From contig JAVTVX010000010.1 in NCBI GenBank assembly GCA_033439265.1, positions 13,996,001 to 14,060,000 of the forward strand: a DNA stretch of 64,000 nucleotides, in the 5' to 3' direction. The position numbers and the translations under genes are program-made. The DNA comes from Dillenia suffruticosa (taxonomy: Eukaryota; Streptophyta; Magnoliopsida; Dilleniales; Dilleniaceae). This document shows, one piece after another, positions 12,601 to 21,396 of the stretch (position 1 is the stretch's first letter; the number at the start of each line of letters is the position of its first letter). A model generated the notes under the pieces. It was not told where the DNA came from. It saw nothing but the letters and a program-made list of their open reading frames with translations, and searched no databases.

Positions 12601-14187
12601 AGAAAGTTACAAGAGAAATTCAGTCTGCAAGATGCAATACTGCCCAACTTGATAGCCGTGATACTCTTACTATTTCCCTCTCTACCTCCTCTTCTCATTC
12701 CCAACCTTACATTTATAATTCTTTAACCCCCTTAGATTCTTCAGTTGGGTTGTTACTCCACCTCAGCAATCACACCTTCCTTCTTCTTCCAGTGGTTATA
12801 TACCTGCAGCAACTTGGGAGCCAGCACATCATGCCCTCTTGGGTCCATGTCATCAGCCACATCCCCTGCTGTATCATCAGTCATAACAATGACAGTTACA
12901 GGAATGGTGAAACCTCTATTATATGAGGGAAAAACTAGCATGGGCATAAATAAATTTTCAAAATCACGAAAATATTCACTGAAGTAGAAGGCTATGAAAT
13001 ACCGACTGAACTATAAGCCCAATATTACTCATATGATATCTTGATGACAAAACAGTAACAGTGCTTTGAACAATCTATAATTCTGATATCACCTTGAACT
13101 GCCACACAATGCACACTTGGATATGACAACATTAGTAGAGCTAATAAAAATAATCAACTACAAATATTATTTTTGAAGTAGTTCACATACCATATAGTCT
13201 ATGCACATTTGCCTAGTCAAATCATATGCTTCAGAGTCTCCATATACTTGATCAGCCACAGCTCGGAAGAGGCAGTTACCATCCTCTAACATTCGCTTGA
13301 CTTCTAAACCCTTTGCCCTTCTGATATCTATCTCAAACTGCCTTTCTCTTTCCTGAAACAGACAATAGCCAGTTCCAACAACAAATTATGAATCAGAAAA
13401 AAGAACTGGTTCCATAAACTTAAAACTCAAAGCCATACAAACTGTAACATAATAAAATGTGGGAGATCTTCTCGGCTCCACAAGTGAAGAGAAAACTCAC
13501 AGAGTCATCGTAGGATGAGCTATAACAGGGGTTCTGCTCATCAGCACTATTGTAGCCCTCACTTTCGCCATGAGACCTAGGGGATGATGGACGAGACCCA
13601 GAAGGCGAACTCCTAGTTGAAACCACTGGCCATGCAACTGCACGTCTAGAAGGTCCAACCCGCCCAGCATTTGGACTCCCTGAAGGAAGCTTCCTTGAAT
13701 TCGAGTTTGAGGCCAGTGGTCTTGGGGGTGGAACAGGAGGTGGGGGTGGACTTGAACTCCCTGTAACAATTGGTAAACAGTTGGAACTTGAGGTCTCGCT
13801 TTCCACACCAATCCTCCCCGAAATCCTCAGTGAACCCAATCCTTTTACTAAATCATTATGACCCACAACATTGTCATTGCCACCGAGTTTCTCACCATCA
13901 AAAGCTTCAATTGGGTTCTCATTTTTATCATTTACCCCCAAAAGATCATCACTTTTTGCAACCTTACTATCACCAGTCCCAGAACAATCAAATTCATCAA
14001 CTATAACCTGCTCTTGGACATCCTCACCCAATTCCTCATCCCTAGCAGCTGAAGAAACAACCTGTGCAGGCATGGTTGTAGAAACTTGTGGGGGAACCGA
14101 CGCAGAAGATGAACTAGGCAGCTGGGAACGACTTGAATTTGAAGAATTTGAACTCGAAGAACCACGTGGGACCAAAATCCTAGTCAT
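7139..14187 (-). CDS. OTLD1: OTU-domain histone deubiquitinase, OTLD1-type
   Basis: This is an OTU cysteine protease with a C-terminal UBA domain. Arabidopsis OTLD1 removes ubiquitin from histone H2B and works with a KDM1-type demethylase in gene repression (family knowledge). Eight coding exons are seen: 13501-14187, 13191-13352, 9741-9818, 8353-8431, 8121-8266, 7707-7772, 7453-7624 and 7139-7356. All junction phases agree and give 535 residues (Arabidopsis about 505). The N-terminus (1-229) is Ser/Pro/acidic low complexity and opens with MTRILV, as in OTLD1. The OTU core shows LEDGNCLFRAVADQ with catalytic Asp253 and Cys256, and YHHGNHYNSL with His361. An ubiquitin-interacting-like helix (LELTEKEIERMVMEASRAEYL) follows. 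A UBA domain lies near 484-525, and the protein ends RRKGKATE. A 5'-UTR intron spans 14209-14752. Intron 2 (9819-13190) holds the large inverted repeat. The gene looks intact. Confidence 0.93.
8869..8899. repeat. (GA)n microsatellite in OTLD1 intron 3
   Basis: An uninterrupted AG dinucleotide run in the intron between OTLD1 exons 3 and 4. The surrounding intron (8432-9740) shows no other recognisable gene. Confidence 0.9.
9636..9685. repeat. (AAT)n microsatellite near an OTLD1 donor
   Basis: About 16 AAT units lie 55 bases inside OTLD1 intron 3, just downstream of the exon 9741-9818 donor. The run gives a TTA/ATT-rich tract in the transcript. Confidence 0.92.
12143..12888. repeat. Long inverted repeat, 326-bp arms, 94-bp spacer
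   Basis: The left arm is 12143-12468 and the right arm is the reverse complement at 12563-12888, separated by 94 bases. By direct comparison I count about 15 mismatches and no gaps over 326 positions (about 95% identity); most are transitions. Both arms keep matching open reading frames of about 110 codons beginning MP(S/T)FIDDLNQKV, but I recognise no family and the frame may be chance. The repeat sits in OTLD1 intron 2, so it would be transcribed and could fold into a long RNA hairpin. It could be a foldback transposon, head-to-head retrotransposon LTR pieces, or a young small-RNA hairpin locus. The arms are directly seen; the origin is unknown. Confidence 0.93.
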
Positions 14188-14752
14188 TTTTAACTTTCTT
14201 AAGGAACCCTAACACTAATTTTACAAAAATTAGAGGTCCAAGTCCAGAGCTTTAAATTTGAATTTGTCACGCGTCCTAGCCTTGGGCGCAGTCACCCCTA
14301 TTCCACGGCTGAAGGATCTTTTCCAGCCCAGGGTAGTGGTCGTCGTAATCGTCAAATCCTCGCAGTTCGATCTCTGCATTCCCCTAACAATTCTCATCAG
14401 ACCTTAACCTCTCCGAACTTTATTAAACAACAAAAACCCTCTCAAGATTCTCGAAATTTACCCCGAATTAATAGACAAAAAACCTCTTCTTGGAAGAACC
14501 CCTGGCTCAGCTGCAATCACAACCATTGATTTTCCTTAAATAAAACATTCGACACCCAAATCCCTAAATCCAAAAACAACGATTTCCCAAATCAAGTTCA
14601 CAAACATAAAGACAATAATTAAAATCAACAATCTATACCAATATTTATGCAAACACACAAGTTTTTCCCCTCAAAAAAATAAGAATCGAAACATTGAGAC
14701 GGAACCCAAGGAGTGTTTTTTTTTATTATGTACGGAGGAAAAGGATTCTCAC

Positions 14753-15240
14753 CTGAAATACAACGATCTTCGAAAGCTGGCGTCTTTGAATCAACTTGGA
14801 ATGTATTCAGACCAAGAAATCAATATCTAGGGTTTTCCACAAACGCACACAAATTGGTTTTGTTTTCCTAGATGACTTAAAAGCGAAGCTAGTATCATTT
14901 GTAGGTAGTTTTATTTTTCTACGATGTTATGTTTTATATTGAGGGGGGGGGGGGTGAATATTTTGGGGGAAAATATAGGGAGGACGAGGAGAGAGAGGGG
15001 ACATTAACGTAGGCAACAACGGCTCGTCGGCGACGTGTAAACACGTGGCCGAAAGTATGCGGTTGGTCACACGTGTGTAAGTGAAAAAAGAGAGTGACCC
15101 AAAGTGAAAACGTGCGTGTAGAACACTCATATGCGTCAGAGAACGCGATTATTCTTTACTTCGGGGAGGAGTGTGCAGAACGTGAAATTACGTGGTTGTC
15201 CTTCTGTGGTAAAGCGGAGGATACGCCCGTTTGGCCGGTC
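14753..15240 (-). promoter_or_regulatory. OTLD1 first leader exon and promoter with ACGT elements
   Basis: A non-coding leader exon ends at a GTGAGA donor at 14752. Upstream (higher coordinates) are a perfect CACGTG at 15042-15047 and a palindromic CACACGTGTG at 15068-15077. Both lie a few hundred bases from the likely transcription start. Such G-box/ABRE cores bind bZIP and bHLH factors in plants (family knowledge). A poly-G run sits at 14943-14953. Confidence 0.45.
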
Positions 15241-15864
15241 GATCTCTTCTCCTTAAAATGATTTTTTTTAATAAATAAAAATTTTAAAAATAACTTTAAA
15301 AAAAACACATCGAGGACTTTTTCTTTTCATTATTTTTTATATCCAACTTTTTAAAAAATATATATTTTTTACTTATATTTTCACTCTAAAGATATAAAAT
15401 TTTAAATATATTCGTATTATCTTCTTTTTTTCTTTATCTTTAACTTTTAATTTTTAATTTTTAATTTTTAATTTTTAATTTTTAATCTTTATTTTAAAAA
15501 TTATTAATTTTTACTCAAAAAAGAAATAAAAAAAATTTACTAAACGGGCGTTTAACCCGGACAAGAGTGCACTGGTCCACAGGTTCAGGCTATCATCGAT
15601 AAGACGAATCTGGAAGAATTATAAGTCTAGTCCCTGAACTATTTCACGTATTTCAAATAAGTTTTAAAACTTTACTTTGTATCACCTGAGTGAGTGAGAG
15701 ACAATTTATTTTATTTGTGAATAAATCCTTTTATTAAAACATAATTTTTTAACAAAAAAAAATGCACTTTTTTATTAAAAAGTAAACTTCTCATGAAAAG
15801 AAATCCTTAATTTTCAATTATTTTCATCTTCCTTCTCACTTAAATCTATTAGCAAACCCCTAAC

Positions 15865-15900
<36 letters not shown>

Positions 15901-16011
15901 ACACCAGAAGATTGTCCCACCAAATCCATCCTCCAATCGATTGAATCGAGAAAGAATATTGTTCTCTTTGAAACAAATTGACGCTACTCTCTCACTTGGG
16001 TTGAAGGGTCA
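15241..16011. other. AT-rich intergenic DNA with tandem T/A-rich repeats
   Basis: No gene is recognised. The region holds a tandem array of an ATTTTTA-like unit near 15445-15487 and a (CTT)n microsatellite at about 15868-15897, just before the acyl-activating-enzyme relic. Confidence 0.6.
15868..15897. repeat. (CTT)n microsatellite
   Basis: About ten uninterrupted CTT units. It lies 115 bases upstream of the acyl-activating-enzyme relic. Confidence 0.9.
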
Positions 16012-16221
16012 GACCCATTGAAGCCCGGAGCGGACAAATCGAATGAGAAGAGCTTAGCTGATGATATAATAAAGTTTCGCGGGGCGAAATTGCCTGCTTA
16101 CTAGGTCCCAAAATCTGTGATCTTTGGACCATTGCCAATGACAACCACAGGGAAGGTACTGAAGCATATACTGAGAGCTAAAGCAAAAGAGATGGGAACG
16201 GTCAAGAAGAGTAGGCTATAA
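16012..16221 (+). pseudogene. 3'-end relic of a peroxisomal acyl-activating enzyme
   Basis: A 70-codon stretch matches the extreme C-terminus of plant AMP-dependent acyl-CoA synthetases (AAE family): LADDIIKF, then PKSVIFGPLP, the lysine motif TTTGKVLKHILRAKAKEMG, and a final SRL. SRL-COOH is a type-1 peroxisomal targeting signal. The frame ends at TAA (16219-16221). It is broken by an in-frame TAG where family members have Trp after PAY (TGG to TAG by a single change). No adenylation core was found upstream, so this is a truncated relic and not a working gene. The GGK-type catalytic lysine of the family is still present. The family assignment is from memory of the C-terminal motif. Confidence 0.75.
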
Positions 16222-16433
16222 TTAGGATGGAGGACTGATTAAGAAGATGATGCTTTCAATGTATTATACTAAAATAAAGTAGTTACACACTGCTAATGTC
16301 TACGACCATGACGAAGCTTGTGTAAATTACTGCTGCTTTTTATAAAACTGCATTCCTCATAATTCAACCGAAATGTGCATGGATTATTTGTTTCTGACCC
16401 TATTGTCCTCGTTGGTTGAGATTTTAGTTTGTG

Positions 16434-16640
16434 ATGGCTGCTGCAGAAATTTCGAGTGTTTTTGTGTTTCTTGAAGGCGTGTTCGAGGAGCGTGGTTCTG
16501 ATGTTGCTGAGGTTGTGTATAAGCAAATTGCGAAGAAGGGTTTTGATAGCAATGTCGAGCATTCGATTGTGGTTAAGAGATTTTGTAAGCATAGAGCTGG
16601 TAATATTGATGAGTTATTGGGTATCTGTTGTCTGAATTGA
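16434..16640 (+). other. Unrecognised open frame of about 68 codons
   Basis: An open frame begins with ATG GCT GCT GCA (Met-Ala-Ala-Ala) and is more GC-rich than its AT-rich surroundings. It encodes a short acidic/basic segment with GSDVAEVVYKQIAKKGFDS. It faintly resembles a pentatricopeptide-like helix pair, but I cannot assign it. It is probably another gene fragment, given the relic just upstream. Confidence 0.25.
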
Positions 16641-17121
16641 GAAGTGTTGAGCATGTTGACTTGATTATAACTTTATTTTTGGGATAATTTTGGTGTTAGA
16701 TGAAGCAAATTCACCATGTATATAAGATGTTTGTTAGAATTACTGTGAGACACGTGGTACTGCTGGCGTTAAAGCTTTGATTGCTTTAGCAGGCCTGTTC
16801 ACGTTGCAAGTATTAAGTGCTGCCCATGTGCAATTGTTAACCTGATCGATAACGATGTGAGCTTTACCGTTTCAAGTTGCGGCAGAGATGGGGTGGTTTT
16901 GTTGGTAGGGAATGAGATGATCAGATGACGAACATCCACTGACACCCAGTGTAGGGTTGTGCTGGTAGTGCACAAATTTATCTCTGTTTCGATAAATTGT
17001 GGATTCTTCATCTAATTCCTAATTGCTTCCATGGCGGTGGTGGTGGTCGGACAAATTTTTATCGGAGAACAGAGATTCAACGTTAGGAAACAATTTGTTT
17101 TTTTACCTGTGAAATTTAAAA

Positions 17122-17154
<33 letters not shown>

Positions 17155-17857
17155 TATGGTTCTTCTTGTTATTTTTGTTATTGTTATTCTAATTATCGCT
17201 ATTATTTGGTACAAAAAATTTGTATTAATTGGCCATAAATATTTTTTAATAAAGTAATTTATTTTTCCAATTAAATGACTTGACACGTGTTGTCTCATTC
17301 GGCAAAAGCCACATCAGGAACCAACATTGCCACCTCATCATATCACATCGTACGTGCAATGCCCACTTTAGTATTATCATTTTATTTTATTTTTTCCCTT
17401 CTCACATCACATGGTCAAGCAAGGGATGGTCATAGAAGAGTATTTATCCAAGAAATAATAAATAATTTCTTTAATAATGTATTTACAGTTCTGTAAGACC
17501 AAATTAATTCATGTCATTCATGAAATTTCTTATTAAAATTTTTATGAATTCATTTGAAAAGGATACAGAAACGATTAGTACCTTTCTTCCACACTTGCAT
17601 AACTTTAAAAAAGGTTGTAGCGGATGAATGGCCCTTCTTTTTCCCTAAAAATTCTCCTACTCAATCACGAGTCCTTGGGTCCTTTATTCAGATTGAGACT
17701 TTTAGTGAAGGATGACAAGAATGCGCTCTGTGATTGGTCCAACATCCCAATGTCAAGTATATACCATGGTAATATACTTTATGGTGGAACACTTTACGGG
17801 ACGCCTTCTATGTGGTCACACTGCATAATAATAGCATAGATGAAAATAAACCGGCAA
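16641..17857. other. Intergenic DNA without recognised gene
   Basis: No supported gene. It contains a (TA)n run at 17128-17153 and ACGT-containing stretches near 17283 and 17350. Short open frames at 17287-17496 and 17624-17839 have no recognisable product. Confidence 0.5.
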
Positions 17858-18020
17858 GTTTTTTTTTTAATTGTTATCGGTATTTAAAATTATGTTTTAA
17901 CTAATTTGATTTGAATATTTACAGATACCCTATTTAGATAACAGATCTCTCATTCTCAAATTTTAAATTTAAAACTTGATTAAACGATCTATTATTTTAT
18001 TCCATTAGACAGACTCTCCT
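17858..18020 (-). mobile_element. Degenerate tRNA-derived SINE-like repeat
   Basis: Poly-T, then TATCGGTATTTAAAATTATG, an AATTTGATTTGAATATTTAC block and AAACTTGATTAAA. The same order of blocks recurs at least seven times in this window. It is AT-decayed; the RNA-polymerase-III boxes are hard to read here. The family call rests on the better copies at 45277 and 51765. Confidence 0.5.
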
Positions 18021-18035
18021 TTGATATAGACCGAT

Positions 18036-18099
18036 AAGCTTTTCAAATGGAGACATTCATTCTTTTCAAGCTTTTCAAATGGAGACATTCATTCTTTTC
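18036..18099. repeat. Perfect 32-bp tandem duplication
   Basis: Two adjacent identical 32-base units (18036-18067 and 18068-18099), each starting AAGCTTTTCAAATGG. This is a recent local duplication in intergenic DNA. Confidence 0.95.
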
Positions 18100-18989
18100 T
18101 TCTTTTCCTTATCTTTTTTGGCTAATTAATGGAAACATTCCTTTTCCTAGTAAATAGTTTGTATTTAATCAAGTTGTTCTTTTTTTTTTTTTTTTTTCTT
18201 TCCCCAGATTGGAAACACATAGGCTGCCTACTTGTAAAGTTTTTGTCAATAGAGTAGTAGGTTCCTATTTTAGAATGCTGACAAACAATGGACCCAGCAA
18301 TCCATTTCAGATCTCATTAAGCTCCATTATTTATGAGCGCAAACAGGATCTCTTTTGTGCTATTTCCATGTCGGGCGGTTCTTCTCCCTGAATAATCCCA
18401 AAATTCACATAATGCCCACTCAAAAATGCCAAATTTTCTCCACTCTCCTAGCTGTGACACCCCTCTTATGGGGCAGGGGAGGTGTTCGGCAGCCCAATAA
18501 CTGAGTTGTATATCATATTGTTCACTCAACCATGCCATGTTTTGTAATTTGTATTCTAATCATGTCCGAAGAGATTTTCCACAAAAAGAGTTGTCCTTTT
18601 TTGTTAAAATAATAATAAAAACAGTAGAAATTTCAGTTGTCCCATTTTCTAGCCAAGCATGGCACTCAAATTCTTTGTGAACTCAAAACTTCCTCATAGA
18701 AAAGAAGTGTCTTTTACCTTTGTATTATAAGTTGTAAACCCATGATACTGGATATAGGAACTTTTTGTTCATTGTGTGTAGAACAAACGAATGCAAAGTG
18801 TTTCATATTCACCAAAAGGACAGAGGAAAATACAAATACAACAGGGAAGGGGAAAATATCCTCCACATTTTCACAAATACAAGGAAGACAAGATCGAAAT
18901 AAGATGGTAGAAGGCAACTCCTCACACTGTTACAAGTTGAAAGGAATATCATATATCAAAGGGTAAAATTAAAGATGGTTTCTTCTTTG

Positions 18990-19984
18990 TCAATGCCTCC
19001 GGAGAGCCATGGCAGACAACACTACAAGAAGAATGAAGATAAATGCTGCTATAAATGCCGCAACCACAGCACCACTAACTTGCTGGCAGAAGTCGCCAAA
19101 CTGTTGACAGATTGCCACCCAATTCGCGCTGGAGTTGCCATTATGAGCTAAGTAGACAATCGCGGCAGCCGCAGAAGCAGCAGCAGTAGTCAGAGCGACC
19201 ATCACCTGCAATGCAATATTAGCTTCACTGTTATGACGCTGGCATTTTTTTCTTCTTGGTAAGATTTTAAAGGCAGTTTTTGAAGGCATAAACATATACC
19301 GTGTCAAAAATGAGAAGCAATAGCCTTGGCCCAACAGCATGTGGCCTAACAATGGTGACAATTGAGAAGGGCAATGAGAGGACCAGATACCCACTAACTA
19401 TTGCATTTGCAACCACAAAAAACCTGCATTTAATAGCAAAATTATAATGTCATCATGGTGACGTATTTGTAATTTTTTTTCATCATCGGTATCCGGATTT
19501 TTACCCGACTAATTCGGTTTGAACTCGAGATCTTTGGTTAAGGGAATAGAGTGCCCGATCACTCAACCGAAAAAAGTTTAGTACATATTTGTAATTACTT
19601 TTTAAAAAATATGAGTTTTTATTTTTGCATCACGTGAAACAAAACCTGTTAAATAATTTTTTAAAATAACCAAGTTTTTAATAAATTCTTGCTTAATATG
19701 CTAATAAAGTGTCATACTGAAAAGCTGGAAGATCATCATAGCTAGCTTGGAATTGGAAGAATTGAGTGAAGAAAGGAAGAGTTTGATCTGTAGTGCCCAT
19801 AACAGCTGCGGCAGCTAAAGCAGCACCAATAGCACAGAGCCTAAGAATGAAGTCAAATATAGCAAGGCCTTTCTTCCATCCTGCTCTTGGGGGGATCAGC
19901 AACTTTGGTAGTAGCAGTCAAAGGAGCCTTGCCTTTGTCGGGTTTTGTTTCCTTGATGGTGATGGTTGTGGATTCTCTCTCCAT
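18990..19984 (-). CDS. CASP: Casparian strip membrane protein (CASP), apparent 1-base frameshift
   Basis: CASPs are four-pass plasma-membrane scaffolds that guide lignin deposition in the root endodermis. Three exons: 19718-19984, 19300-19423 and 18990-19205, with matching splice borders. The family loop-1 signature [17 protein letters not shown] is present, as are the second-loop [12 protein letters not shown] and the last membrane helix ending ALRRH. TM1 keeps its conserved Arg ([12 protein letters not shown]), and TM3 its Asp (LLLLIFDT). However, the ATG at 19984 is in frame only until a run of six G at 19889-19894. After that, the correct frame needs one base fewer; as read, translation stops about 43 codons in, before TM1. 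The downstream frame has a TGA upstream and no ATG. With one base less, the protein would be 201 aa, normal for CASPs. It is either a homopolymer error or a real null allele. Confidence 0.85.
19475..19576 (-). mobile_element. Short SINE copy in CASP intron 1
   Basis: Starts with poly-T, then CATCATCGGTATCCGG and CCCGACTAATTCGG, and ends at the box-B-like CTCGAGATC/ATCACTCAACCG segment. The reverse complement reads as a tRNA-like head, GAGTTCAAACCG, then a CCGGATACCGATGATG-polyA tail. It is an internally shortened member of the repeat family seen at 51765 and 62062. Confidence 0.6.
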
Positions 19985-20374
19985 TTCTTTGGATGTGTTG
20001 TGTAGGTGGTAGAGAGTATTGTAGAATGAGGGACAACAGAGAAGACAGAGCTGGCTGATTTGGTGGGAGATTTCGAAATAGGGAAAGAGTTAATATAGGT
20101 GTTTCTGGATAGGGGACTCTATTTCGTGGGTTAGTTTGCTCCAATATGGGAAATTGGGTTTGTTGCAACTTGGGGAGGAGCGGTTGTCAACTTCTCCACT
20201 ACACGCACAAAATCTTAATTTTGTCTCATGAATAAATGGGGGATGTATAATGAAATATGCGTGGGCCCTTATTGAACCCAATCTTGAGCTGGTTTGATTT
20301 TGCTGGGCTAAGATGTGTAGGGCCACCTATGGCCCATGGGCCACTGCAGTTATGCACAAGCCTATACAAATATC
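19985..20374 (-). promoter_or_regulatory. CASP upstream region
   Basis: About 390 bases lie between the CASP ATG and the next SINE. The leader is Ser/Pro-like noise with no clear TATA. If CASP is expressed, its endodermal promoter must lie here or further upstream. No binding site is claimed. Confidence 0.3.
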
Positions 20375-20535
20375 CCCACCACCGGTATCCGGAATTGTAT
20401 TCTAATTAATCTAATTTGAGTATTTACGGAGACTCTATTTGGGGGGTTGACTCTTTCAATATAATTTTTTCTATTTTCAAGTTTCAAACTCGATATTTAT
20501 TTAAGAAATTTAACACTCTATTCTACTAAATCGAC
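20375..20535 (-). mobile_element. tRNA-derived SINE-like repeat
   Basis: Contains ACCGGTATCCGGAATTG, CTAATTTGAGTATTTACGG and GTTTCAAACTCGATATTTA, in the same order as the other copies on the minus orientation. GTTTGAAAC on the reverse strand is box-B-like. Confidence 0.55.
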
Positions 20536-21396
20536 TGTCACAGACCCATATGCCTATCCACTCAACCGTTTCAAGGAACACGGCCAGGTCAGATGGATAA
20601 CACTTCGATAATACCTTGGAAGTTGGAACAAGAAATGAAAATTTTGAGTCACCATCCCCATCCATCAATTGCATTTTTATCCCGGCCAAATGACAGAGAA
20701 CCAAGGTGTTGAAATTTTAAGGGAGCATCACAGAGAAGGCCAACAGGGGTAGGAAGTTCTTAGAAAGTAATCAACATTATGTGTACCTCTCGCAGCATTT
20801 AATATTTTTAGTATGATACAACTAAGATTTGTAGAAGCATTTACAAAAATGTGCTAAAAAAAGTAATTTTTTTTTTGGGTACAGATTTTAAACTATGTAT
20901 TAAATTCCCGCTAAAAGGTTTAAACTTGTATGCATTAAATTTTTTCCCCCTTCAAATTTCTGGGCTGAAGAATAAAATACGGTTCGCAAGGAAAAGGGAG
21001 GAGGAAAGTTTAGCCAAATCAACTTCACATTGGACCCATGTTAATGTTGTCCCCGAAAATTGCACGCAAAAATTTAGAAAAACGTTAAAAGGCAAGAGAA
21101 CCAAAGTTCAATACCCTATGGCATCTCAGCAAAACTTCAATTTCAGCAAACACAAACCCGTTGCTTGTACTAGGGCTGAAACAACATGCCCTCTCATTTT
21201 GATTTACAAGCCGCATTACACCTTTTATTTTACATACAAAGTGTCGGAACACCCAAGTGGGGCAAGAATCAAGGAATCAATGGTAGATTTTTTTTTTTTT
21301 TTTTTTTTTTTAAATGCTTCTAAAAGTGACCAAAACAGGCTTGACAATGAGGACAATCATTTGAACAACGAGGTATAACAACAATGCAAAGGCAAA
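20536..21396. other. Intergenic DNA and ELM1 3' flank
   Basis: No gene recognised. A 175-codon open frame at 20851-21378 on the + strand crosses a long poly-T (21288-21311) and the reverse of the ELM1 3' UTR, and is judged spurious. The ELM1 stop is at 21397. Confidence 0.5.

Noticed and set aside
12126-12926. Two protein-coding genes in the inverted repeat arms
   Set aside because: No recognisable domain, both lie in an intron, and the amino-acid changes are no rarer than expected for non-coding drift; kept only as repeat arms.
13871-14212. 113-codon + strand gene
   Set aside because: Antisense shadow of OTLD1 exon 1, whose low-complexity Ser codons keep the reverse frame open.
20851-21378. 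175-codon + strand gene
   Set aside because: Crosses a long poly-T giving a Phe run and lies antisense to the ELM1 3' flank, without family resemblance.
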